Positions 10,601 to 21,770 of a DNA stretch of 64,000 bases are shown here, piece after piece (positions within the stretch are counted from its first letter, which is position 1; every line of letters starts with the position of its first letter). Both the position numbers and the translations under genes were made by a program. Origin of the DNA: Blasia pusilla (taxonomy: Eukaryota; Marchantiophyta; Marchantiopsida; Blasiales); NCBI GenBank assembly GCA_050084515.1, contig CM114273.1, positions 1,798,001 to 1,862,000 of the forward strand. Reading direction: 5' to 3'. Under the pieces are notes generated by a model. The model ran no database searches, was not told where the DNA came from, and saw only the letters and a program-made list of their open reading frames with translations.

Positions 10601-13600
10601 ATACCACTGGGTTGGTTTCAATTCCTTCCATGCACATCCCAACCCCAACCTTCCAGCCCGAGAAAAAAGAGTCAGATAGATACATTCTTTCATAAACAGA
10701 AACTCAACACTTAATTTTTGGGCTTGTCATAATACTGACTATAAAGTAGTAGCCCCAGATATTCATTTCCCCATGACATTGAGGTATCCCATAGTGTGCA
10801 ATTGATGGGGCTTAACCGTTCTTCAATAGATTCAATGGAAACATCGAACTTTTTCTTAGGAACCCGAGTTGAAGCTGGTGAAAAATTCCACTGAGCAACC
10901 AAAAAAAATCTTCCAAGGAAAGCATGGTTCATATAAGTAACCATGGTAGAGTTTGGACTAGTAAATGCATCGATGGGTCCTGAACCAACTGCATCAAGTC
11001 TTCCATACATCTCAATATTTCCCCCAAAGTTATGCAACATACACCTGTAATAAGAAAATCAGCTTTTAGTTAAAGAAACTTGAAAACTGCAATAGCCAGG
11101 ATATAACATATAACCTACAATAAACTGCTCAGAGAGAACATTCAACAACTCAACGGACAGGACCAGACGACAATATGCAGGTACCCAAACAGGAGTAAGA
11201 GAATTAAGAAACGCTCAGAAGAATTTGAAGCCTTTGTCAGGATATAAGAACTAAGAAGCAAATCATAACAAGTCGTCTATACCAGATATAAGGGATGCCA
11301 TAGAAATGATTTGATCGCTGCCACACAGGCTTTACATCTGCGAATAAGTCTAGCACCACCATCTTCCCCATTGGAACAGAGTGTAGAAGTGCCTAGATTA
11401 AGAACAGAAGAAATACATTGTTATTCCTCTGTATGAAATATGACACCCAGAACAGCTGACAGATAACTCTCACCTACACTTTTCTGATTGACAAGTCTGC
11501 CAGCCCACATATAGACTTTCCCTTTGATTTCTGGAAATCAACGAACATCCTAAAACTTGTTGTACATGATAAATGTACAACAAGCAAAAAGAAGGGACTA
11601 ACAAAAGACCTACCTGCATTTGGGGAGGCTTCCAGAACCAGTCATCTGATGCAAACATCCAACCCTGCATGACGGAAACTTCAGCTTAACAGCTCTCAAA
11701 ATACAGCTCAGTGCATATTTATTAAAATACGCTTATCCTGCGTTGTCAACATATAGTCAATTTGAGACTCCCATGCCAAATGCTCTTCTGACTGTAAGAC
11801 ATCAGAAAACTGGGACGGAATTTTCTACTAAGAAGCTTATCTGACTCATTCCAACCAATGTGTCCAACCTTCATTTACATCTGCTAAACAATCTTTCCAG
11901 AATCTGATGTGATAAAACCAAGGAGGACGGGGATATTAAATATTCAGGCAGATCACAAATACACATTGTCGCTAAAGGTTTGTGAGTCTTAGTGTATCCA
12001 TAATTGATCTGTTCAAATGTTCTGTATCCACATGGATTTTGTTTTTCCACACGATTTCACTTCATTATTGCAGTGTCCTCATCCTTTGACTCTTAAGGGC
12101 TTTACTTCAACCCTCGGGACTGCAATTTTAAGTACCTTTCTGACACTAAAGTTCCCTTCATAATGCCTACACCATGTGCCCGCAATTGTTCAATTAAGTC
12201 ATTTTGCCTGGAAAGGGACTATTTCATGGTGAGTCCTAACAGAAATCCTGGAAGAAGTTATGGCCAAACCTGCATGAGCCAAATCGCATCCTTGTCACCT
12301 GCACTCATGGCTTCATAAACTGCAGCTCCAAGCTTTGCAATGTAGGTTGGATCATCAGTTGGTGGTAAATTTTCATTAAAAGTATCACTGAACATCCAAG
12401 AGAAAAAATCACATCAAGAACCAGCTTGTAAGAGATCAAGGCTCACATCCACATTCCTGCTGTTATGATTAAAATAAGAACTGACACAATTAGCCTGAAT
12501 ATACAATCTTTAAGGCACTGGTCCTTGTGAACTCGCTCCTTGAGTTGCCAAAGGTTTCTCATTCGAACCATTTTAAATGAGTATGTAACCACTCGTACAC
12601 AGGGGGACTTTCAAAAGAGTAGATCTTATAAGCAAAAGGCCCCAACTGCAAATTGTCATGTTGTCTGACACTTCCATTGCACTTACATGAAATTTCTACA
12701 ACTTAGCTGTTTCTTTCAGATGTGGCTCAACTGACCTTGAGATTGAGAAAGGAAACTTCTCACAGAAGAAAAGGGAGGGCAGATTGTGTAGATTCTGCAA
12801 CTCGGGGCTCATTGATGATGAACATCATTACCTCTTCGACTGCACCTTTCACAGTCACATTAGGCTTGACTTCCCGGATCTCTTTGCTCACCCGGCCCTC
12901 AAGGTCTCCGAATTCATGGCTAGGCAGAATCAGATTCAGATTGCTGAATTCTTGCATAGTTGTGTGAAGACTAGGGAAAATCACCTGGCTCAAAGGACCT
13001 CTTAGGCCCTTGCTGGTGCTTTGCTTGGTCTTTCTTCAAATTGTTGTTAATTCTCAAATCTAAGTCCCATGGTCCTGTGGGGTCCCTATGGACAATAAAT
13101 CTATTCATTCATTCATTCTTTTGAATAATCTTACTGTAAAAAATATCCTCATGTCATCAATATAGTCTGTTCCAGGGTATCTGTTACAGTGCAAAGTTTC
13201 ACAAGAAGATCTACATCTTAAGAATCTAAAGATCACATTCCAAACCAGAGTTTTGTGCATGAATGAGATCATCTGTTACTCTGATGACAAAGTAACTTCC
13301 ATTGCACTGAAATATTCACGACTTCAAAATGTAATTTCAACTAATTTATTTCTACAATGAGACATTTGAACAATGTCTTTTGTTGGTGAAGGCGGAATAA
13401 GATCTTTATGCAATTAAGCTGCTGAAAGGGGTAAGCAACCAAGGCTTTAACAATAGTGATAAGATAATTTTTTCAATCTTCAAGAGTGAGGTTTCTTTTA
13501 CCAACCAGTTGTAGATATGTTGACTTCCATCATATTCTGCAAAATCACCATAACAAATGAAGTTCCAATTAGTAACCGCAAAAGACTGGGCAGGCAACTT

Positions 13601-16600
13601 TTCTGAATTTAAAACCTACAACATAAGTCAATTAGTCCAACTACTTGTGAGATCCAATCTTGGAATTCCTTCCCATACACAAGTGACATTCTTGTTGAGC
13701 TTTCCACTTTTCTATGCCCATCATTATCATACCCACTATCTAAGCCATTTTTTTACTTACTATCAATGTAAACAGTCATAAATTCTATCATAGATGATGT
13801 TCAAACGCTGTGATCTTGGAATGTGATCTTTCCGTAGTCATAAGTAAAGAATGCAGTTTTTCTTTCCATAATGATGAGATAGCTCACCAACTCAATCATA
13901 AGACGGTAGCCAGAAGACTGCTTCACTTCCAGCCAACAGGTAATCGTACCTTTCATTTGCTGCTCCACAAAAGCCTTTCCTATTTCCACAAAAAGTGGAT
14001 CAGTAGGATCAAGTAGGTATGTGCAACACCATCGTGTATTACCATCTACAGTATTCCTGCATGCCAAGCATTTGTAAGATAGTCCACTTAAATTTGTATT
14101 TTTTTCATCGGACTCAGTAGCATAACAATTAAGCCACACAGAGAGTCACATCACACCAGAAGACAAAACTATAAGCTGAAAGATACCAATACCAATTTCC
14201 TAGACGAGTGATTTTTGCAGCTGGAAAATTTCTCTGTAACGCCGATGGTACATTTCCAGAAAAAGCTGGTAGAACTGTAACAACGCAAAGTGGTTATGCC
14301 AACTAGTAAGGCCAAACAGAAAAGGTGCAGTATAGCACTAACATTACAAGCCAAAAAAACCAAAAAACAAAACAAACTTCTGAATTCTTAAGAAGCAACA
14401 TGCAGGCTGCCATATTCATGGGGAAATTTTTTTAGCTATTTGATTACAGCTTTCGGAGGTTTAAAACTGTGCAATTCTTGAACATCATTACTTACCTGGC
14501 GTCATGCCAAGTGCCCTCATACGAGATAGAATCTTCAGCTGTAACTGGAATTGCTGATCAAGCCATGATTGGGGCAATGGACCTCCCCAACTAGAAAATC
14601 CCAAAATTGGTTATGTAACTGAGCCTTCAAGAATATGTAGATGACAGAGAGAAGAAAGATAACAGAAGTTATCTGTACTTGCTTAGTACTATAACAGACA
14701 GCATACAAAGCTGAAATCAAACAGATCTGGCATCTCAATTGCACCTATTATATGGGCAAGGCCTAGAAATAGGCAGAAATTTTGTAGTTCTACGTCCAAG
14801 AAGAGAGTAGCGAGTAACCCTTCCTCAAGGATCTAAATGAATTTACCCATGAAGATTGCCCATTCGGGCCCAAGCAAGAAACGCTGGGCCTCCGAAATAA
14901 TCCTCCAAATCATGTTTACTTAAGTTGAATTTTGGAGTCTGCAACACGATGGAAACCAAAATATTCCAGCAGGAGAAAGGAGTTGGTGTATTTTGTATTC
15001 AGTGTCACAACTTTAAACTCCTCTTCAGCTTTGTGTCATCTATTTCTGCCCAATAATCTCAAGCTTAAAAGGGATAATGGAGCATGTCTATTCAATCCAA
15101 TCTCTTCACCTTCTGTCTGAAACAGTTGTAATTCAGAACATATAAATCTTTGCACACATCTTCTGTAAAGCTTCTTTCTGGACAATTCGCTCATTCACTT
15201 TTCCTAGGACATCACCTGAAACACACGCTGCCAAATAGTCTCCTGGCCTGTGAATGCAAGAGGCAAATTGATCCCTTGTAAGGCCATCCAGTCGATCTCT
15301 TTCTCCCATCTGTCCCAGTTCCACCATACAAAGGAGTCTGCATCATTGGACACACCACCTGCAAATTAAGAAGACCTACGAATACCACATTCTGACAGCG
15401 GAGAAGCAACACTCTCCATTATCCACTCATCAATCATTCTTCTATTCCATCATAAGCTAAGCTTAAGATAAGAAAGTAAATGCTGGAGAATGAATACTCT
15501 ACTTAACTTCAGCTTCAAGTCGTTGTCTATCACAATAAACCAAATCAGGAGAACCTTATAGATTCACAAACAAAAAAGCTTTGTCCAAGACAACAACCCT
15601 GTCATGTTCATCATACTGTAGTCACTTACAACTTGACGTGACAACATTTTGATAGTAGCTCCAGGGTACAAGCCTCTGCACCCTCACACCACCAGCTTGC
15701 AGGTGTGGCAGAGAACCTGGCTCAGGAATTGTATTTAACTGTGCACCACCAGTCTTATCCCAAGATACATGTGCACCACATAATTGCTTTAAATACCAGT
15801 ACAGACCAGCACATAGTTCAACTCCTGTCGTTCCTGATATCCTACATGATACCCATGATTCCAGTAAAGTGTTCTCAGTAAAAGTTCCAGACAAGCTCTG
15901 CATGCAATTCATTTCAGATTTATTCATCCAGGTTTTGTGAGTGGTTACCCTCTTGTAAGTGGTTAAGTGTAAGATACTCTCATTGTCTACTTTCTTTCTG
16001 TGCCTTTGAAGTTGTAAGAGTTAGATATGAGAGAAGTAGACCCTGATTTCAGCAGTGAAACCATTCACCACAGCCATGATATCATCTTTTGTGACATCCA
16101 GAGCATGATTCCTAGGAGATCGTCCAGATAGGTCATCAGGATCATAATTATTGACATGTTCTAGGTAATAGAAAAAGCTGATAAATTTTGAGACCATGAA
16201 TTCCCATTGGGACTGCAACAGGCGCTGTCGAGGCAGTCAGGAAAATGAAGCTTCATGGATTTTGTGTGAAGATTTTTGCTAGTCTATGGAACTACAACTT
16301 ATAGACTGCTACAGCTTTATAAGAGTCCCAGTAAAGTACAGTAAATTTCAATATTACCTGATTTCAGGACCTCCAACTTGGTTTTGTGAGGGATGGTTAT
16401 TGATTTGAAAGCAGCCCTTCTTTCCGCATTCTTCCTGCCATCCCATTCCAATGTTGAGCTCAGACCAGAGTGTGCCTGATACAAAAGTACTGCCTGCCAA
16501 TGACAACCTCCGACAACCTAGAGCTCCACACCAAATAGATTGTACTTGTTCACTGTTCGGTATCCATGTCAATGAAAGATTGAAAAAAATTCTAAGAATC

Positions 16601-19600
16601 TTTACTTCCATGTACAACCTGCCCTCATCATTCTCCTTGACACATCACAATCTAAAAATGCAATGGCCTCGCATCCTTTCACCATCTTTACTAGACTGAT
16701 TGCACCTCCTCTCCCATTAGACTTGACTTTCCGGATCTCTTCGCTCACCCAGCCTTCAAGGTCTCTGAATTCATGGCCAGGCAGAATCAGGTTCAGATTG
16801 CTAAGTTCCTACATTTAAAGTAGAGTATGTGAAGAATAGAGAAAATCATCTAGCACTAAGAACCTCTTAGGTCTTTGCTGTTGATGGTACTTCTTTTCAA
16901 ACTGCTGTAAATTTTTGCAAAGCTAAGTCCCATGGCGCTGTAGGGTCCCCAAGGACAACAAATCTATTTATTCTTTCATTCCCATAGCTTTTGGTGCTTA
17001 TCCCAGGTAATAGAGATTTAGTTGTTGTGCAAAATCTCCATAAGGTCTTTGTTAGTGTTTGTTGGCAAGTCATTAATTGATATACCCCACTAGTTAATCC
17101 ATATACTGCACTATTAGTACCAGTTCTTTCCCCCTGTAGCAGCAGTATCGTTGGAAGCTTGGAAGGCTCTTGCAGATAGGCGATTAGGATCGTCCTCTGT
17201 AATAGCCTATAGGTGCTGACGGAATGTGGTCAGGCTTCTGATTGCATGACTCTCCAATGGGACTTCTCCAAACCCAACAGGCAGCAGGTCATGGGGAGTT
17301 GTCATTCTGACACTAAGGCATCGACGCATGAAGAGTTTTTGTAGGATATCTAGTCCCTTGGGCTATTCATTGGTACTTGACCCCAAACTTCCGAAGCATA
17401 CACAGTGACTGGAATGACCATAGCTTTGAAGAGAGACTTTTTGTGGTGTACGACATTTCCACATTTCGATTCTCTTGCAATTGGATTCCAGCAGGTGAAG
17501 ACAGCTCATCCCCGCATTAGCTCTGCTGCGACTGCCATTAGTTCACCAATTGTTGTTGGCTTTGAGATTAACCCCCAAGTATACGCACTTGTCCACAATC
17601 TCAATAGCTTCTCTGTTCACACCTTGTCTGTAATTGAATGTTTGCAACCATTGTGCTGTTGGCAGTTGAGAGCCGAAGATAACTACTTTGATCTTTTGTA
17701 GATTGACCTCCCCTGATCTACTGCAGCATAACCCCATCATGCATTCAGGTATAGTGGTAGACCTTGTACTGTTCAGGACATCAAAATGATATCATCCACA
17801 TAGAGTAACAGGGGTATCAAGAAAGTAGCCAATTCAGGCAGGTCTCCGTTCACCTGAGAGATCACCTCCTCAAGTTCATCAAAGTAAAGTCCAAATAACA
17901 TAGGAGACAGTGGGCAGCCCTGTTCCACTCAAATGTTGGACAACAGTGTCTCTGATTTGTCCTTATTTTCCGTGATCTTTGCTAGCACCTTGGCATACAA
18001 CACTTTGATTGCGGTGATGGTATTCATGGGAACCTCCACTTCTTCTAGACATTTCCATAAGAGTATCCTTGGTACGGTGTCAAATGCTTTCTTAAAGTCA
18101 ACAAACCAACAGTATAGTTTGTCGGGTTTAGAAGCAGTTCTGATTTTAGATGTCTCTTCAATGAGTACCCTCAGTTGATCAAGAGTGGTGTATGCTCACT
18201 GAAAACCAGCTTGTCTGCAAGCCCGAGCATTCATCTTGTCCGCCCAATCACTCAACTTCCTCTCCAACAACGTTTCATCCACTTTGGCCATGACTGAACT
18301 CACCACAATTGTCTTATAGTTGGAGGCCACAATTGGGTTCCCGGCCTTGAAACATGGATGTATGGAATTCTTTTGCCATTCAGCGGGGAACAGCAGCATT
18401 GAATATGGATGTGATTGTTGTAGCAAAAGCCTCATTTGCCATCTTGAACATTTGAGGATGTCATTATTGATCAGCTTATGGTTTTTTGTGTAGCTTGCAG
18501 ATGCCTGGTTTGACTTCTATGAAAGTGAACAGGTCTGGAAGATCCATGTCCCCATCCAGCCATGGATTGGTGGGCATGGCTGAGTTAGAATGATACACCT
18601 GCAGTCGTATGTGGTCCAAACCTGGAGATCTTGGAGAGGAATGGAACCTTTCCTATTTTTGAGTGTTCTCCAGAGGCGGACTGGATTGTATTTGAGCTGA
18701 TCTATAAATCGTGACATCTTATGAGCAATGTATTTGCATCTCTTTCGATGCCACTTTCTATAATCATGACGTAGTGACTGTTATAGCCTCACGACCAGAC
18801 TCCATGGCCTAGTTGGACAGACAGGGATAGATGTAGAGGGAGGAAGAGAATGAATGAATGAATAGATTTATTGTCCACGGGGACCCCACAGGGCCATGGG
18901 ACTTAGTTTTGACACTTAACAACAAATTAAATGTTGTTAAGTGGAAGTATCAAATGAGGAGAAAAACTCTCTCATATCGTGTCAATGCTTCCCGTACAGA
19001 GCATTTGTGCAGAGCGTCCAAGTATCAGCCAAGAAACTCTTTACTCTTCTGCTTAGAGAGGTTCTACTCATTGTGTAGTACCTGATATTGCCTTGCAAGT
19101 AGAACCACCGTCCAGTTTGGACAGTGCTAGAGACTAGGATGGGTGCAGACCAAGAAAGACATGAAGAAAGTCCTACTTGAAAAGGAGGGAGCCTCTGGTA
19201 CAGAGTGCGAGTGCTTGTCAAACAGAGCATTGGTGCAGAGATTCCAGGTATCAACTGAGAAACTCCTTAGAATACTATCCGTCTCACCTAATTAGGATCA
19301 CCAATTGACATTACTTGCCAGTACAGAAACCTAGAGAAGTGAATCTAGGCTACTGGACATAACTAACAGCTCTGGTGGTACTAGCTTAGCAATTTCAGCA
19401 AAGGTTGTTGCTCTTTGTGCTATAAATTCTGCACAAACGACCAGACGGTGATGGAGTTTGATTTTGATGGAGTTTGATTTATCCCCACATCACAAAATGT
19501 GATGGAGTTTGATTTTGTTCCGATCCTGCCTTGTTTGTGGTTCAAGGGGACCTTCCCCTTCCTGAACTTGAACTTGAGGCGAGTTCCCAAACAAGTGGTC

Positions 19601-20924
19601 CCCCACAATTAGTTTTTCAATTCCGCCGGTTCAGGATACACACTGAAGAGAGAAAGGTTTGACATTTTGGTTGCTTCATCAATGGTGTTTTCCTGTGAGC
19701 AATCTCCAACTGCTTTGGCTATGTTATCCAGAAGCGATTTCTCTTCTTGCTCCAACAGTTCAGCAGCTGTCGGGAACTTTGTCTCAATGACAATCTCAAC
19801 CTTTCCCGTTCACCTGCTTCACTTGCCTCCTTTGAGTTCGAGTGGTCCCTACCAACACTTTAGGGTAGCAACGCAGATCCATTGCCTCCAGCTGCCTCCG
19901 CCACTTCAACTACGATGTTACGTGTAGCCTCCAGAGGATCCCCCTAAAATTCAGATCTCACACCAACCTTGACGGCTCGTGAGAAAGCCAACATCTTATC
20001 CCGGAACGCTTTCAGCTGCACACCTTCAAGACTGTCTTTTTGTCTAGTGTTCACATGCCACACGGCCTCTCCTTATTCGGTGACGGTCGAACTACTCGCA
20101 TGAGGGTTAGGAGGGAGAAACGAAAAGAGAATGTGTGAATTTCCACCAGAATTGCCATGACTGTGATCTCTGAGTCTTCGTACTCAACTGCGGACATGAT
20201 TGCACAAGTGCATGACAGCTATGAAGGGCAGTTTATCTTTCGATGTAGAAAGATGTGGGAAAATCAGAAGGTACTGCTCCCGATTATCTGATTAAAATTG
20301 ACCACTAAAGCAAAGGTGGACTTATAATTCTGGTAGTAAGTCATCGAACGTCACAAAAGATGCCAGCCTTCAAGAATAGCACGTCAATGATCCAGGTACG
20401 CAGTTCAAGATTCCTAGCTAAAGAAACTTCCGATGACTTATGACGTTCGAAATGTTCCTTCCATATTTGGAAGGAAACATTTCAAACGTCAGAAGCAGAG
20501 TAGAGGACGCGAAGAGATCCAATAACGTTGTGAGCAAAATCCATGGAGTGCTCTAACAAACGGCAAAACATGAATCTTCCTCATAGACAGAGGGCACGAA
20601 CGCACACATTTACAAACTCCTCTCCCTTACGGAAAATAGAACGCGGGCCTTACATGAGATCGGTTGTACTTTACAGAGATACAGCACACCAGGTAAACGC
20701 ACCTCTGATATAATGCGAAACTCAAAGCTAGAACTATGGCGGGGAAGCAGGCGATTCAAAACGCCGTAAGCTGCAGCTTCCTGCGAGACGGAATTTATGT
20801 CCGAGGTCTTCACAGATGACAATCCCTTCCCTTGATGATAATTACCAGCAACTGGTACGCATAAGAGAGACCAAAAGAATACAGCAACAATTCCCTTGAA
20901 CGCCCTCATACTGCCAGCCTTCAA
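7612..20924 (-). CDS. NAGLU: Alpha-N-acetylglucosaminidase (GH89), 19 exons, complete
   Basis: Exons in coding order: 20924-20703, 16434-16358, 15841-15630, 15337-15216, 14938-14847, 14590-14496, 14274-14193, 14056-13950, 13536-13506, 12387-12270, 11664-11614, 11392-11283, 11044-10942, 10649-10551, 10093-9983, 9532-9279, 8790-8553, 8253-8175, 7889-7612. All introns are GT-AG, phases agree, and the total of 2,481 nt gives 826 residues, close to the roughly 800 of plant NAGLU (Arabidopsis CYL1). Exon 1 encodes a signal peptide (hydrophobic core [17 protein letters not shown]). GH89 hallmarks are [46 protein letters not shown] (first catalytic Glu), [13 protein letters not shown], and [15 protein letters not shown] (second catalytic Glu). 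In the family the enzyme removes terminal alpha-N-acetylglucosamine in the vacuole/lysosome or secretory route. Exon 9 is only 31 nt. Introns 1 and 9 contain LINE fragments. Start choice: an ATG five codons downstream is also possible. Confidence 0.95.
12722..13115 (+). mobile_element. 5'-truncated LINE 3' end in NAGLU intron 9
   Basis: The plus strand encodes the LINE C-terminal Cys/His motif ([19 protein letters not shown], about 12784-12840) and then a tail ending near 13003. A 3' UTR with GGTCCTGTGGGGTCCC follows, with a terminal run of (ATTC)n near 13100. It is antisense to the host gene, between exons 9 and 10, with intact splice sites on either side. It belongs to the same family as 16717-16985. 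Confidence 0.8.
16717..16985 (+). mobile_element. LINE 3' end fragment in NAGLU intron 1
   Basis: This aligns base by base with 12860-13110: [20 protein letters not shown] on the plus strand, a 3' UTR with CTAAGTCCCATGG and AGGGTCCCC, and a degenerate ATTC-type tail at about 16965-16985. It is severely 5'-truncated and starts inside the zinc-knuckle region. Confidence 0.75.
17100..18845 (-). pseudogene. Minus-strand LINE reverse transcriptase remnant in NAGLU intron 1
   Basis: Read on the minus strand from 18845 leftwards, this shows the RT pieces [68 protein letters not shown] and [12 protein letters not shown] (Y-V-D-D box at about 17785-17805), with stops between. It is co-oriented with the NAGLU gene, inside its first intron. 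The downstream thumb/zinc region runs to about 17.1 kb, where it meets the plus-strand LINE fragment at 16.7-17.0 kb. Confidence 0.75.
18846..19290 (-). mobile_element. Second minus-strand LINE 3' end in NAGLU intron 1
   Basis: The left edge is (GAAT)n followed by AGATTTATTGTCC and GGGGACCCCAC, the exact reverse complement of the family 3' end seen at 13.1 kb. The body therefore extends rightwards on the minus strand. Short coding-like remnants on the minus strand ([21 protein letters not shown], about 19185-19220) fit a LINE C-terminal region. A 40-bp stretch at 19009-19048 recurs imperfectly at 19231-19271. Confidence 0.65.
19291..20702. other. Remainder of NAGLU intron 1
   Basis: This is intronic sequence without a recognisable coding region. 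It holds three copies of GATGGAGTTTGATTT (about 19450, 19466 and 19501) and the hairpin annotated at 20442-20490. Some stretches may be older LINE sequence but could not be placed. Confidence 0.45.
20442..20490. repeat. Long inverted repeat (hairpin) in NAGLU intron 1
   Basis: Arm GACGTTCGAAATGTTCCTTCC (20442-20462) pairs with 20469-20490 (GGAAGGAAACATTTCAAACG then TC) across a 6-nt loop, with one mismatch and one bulge by hand alignment. It would fold in either transcript orientation. A related TCATCGAACGTC sequence sits at about 20341. It could be a short MITE-like foldback or a small-RNA precursor. Confidence 0.7.
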
Positions 20925-21770
20925 CCTCTTTGATTTCTGTCAATTGTGAAACTCCAGTCGAGCTAAAAGTATTGCGTCATTGATTCAGATTCACGGCTAG
21001 TTTGCGCTCTAGGGGATGAAGCTGCAGATACTGCACGTCGACCGATTAATTGAGAACTGCTGCGAAATTTCTTCCGTTTCTCGTAGGCAATACAAAGTGA
21101 CTTCAAGTTTCACAAGTGTATCATTCTCACTACAAAGTGACTTCAAGTTTCACAATACCTGCAATTACCATTGAAAACCATACAAAGCCCTCCCTCAGTA
21201 AAACTAACCGAATAGATGCCAGAAATCCGATGTCAAAGAAAGCAGTAGAAATTGCAGAAAATCCGGGAAAGGTCGAGACGCCACGTCAGACTACTTACAT
21301 CTGGCGACGCAAGCGCCTTTTCGAACTGGCTTTTCCATCTGAATTGCTCTCTTACAAGATTTATTTCGTTAGGTGATGGTCTTTATGAAAATTGAACGAT
21401 ATTGTCGTCAAAGACACCCCATGACTCCCGACCTACTACTTACTCCCTGATGCAATTGCATGTCCATAATGTTTTGAAATCTCATCAAGAAAGGCAATGG
21501 AAAGCAAAAGCGCAGCAGAAACGACAAATCTGACTCATTCGACCGAGCTCCGCAGTAAATTCTGCCCCGATCTCCCGCTACAGTATATAACACAAGCACG
21601 TGTTGAAATCTGGCGATTGCAAACCTGTCTAAATCCTGCGCAGGTTCGCATGGGCCGGGCAACTTCAAAGTCTCAAAGCTCAAACCGCACGGTAAAGCGA
21701 ACCTTCAAGCGACCAACTGGCGACGAACACTATACTTCATGTGAAATGGTATAGTAGTAGGGCCGATTTG
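20925..21770. other. Upstream region of NAGLU
   Basis: This is the 5' flank of the minus-strand NAGLU gene. A 23-bp unit (ACAAAGTGACTTCAAGTTTCACA) occurs at about 21091 and again at about 21132. Short frames on both strands have no recognisable product. No firm TATA box could be assigned. Confidence 0.45.
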
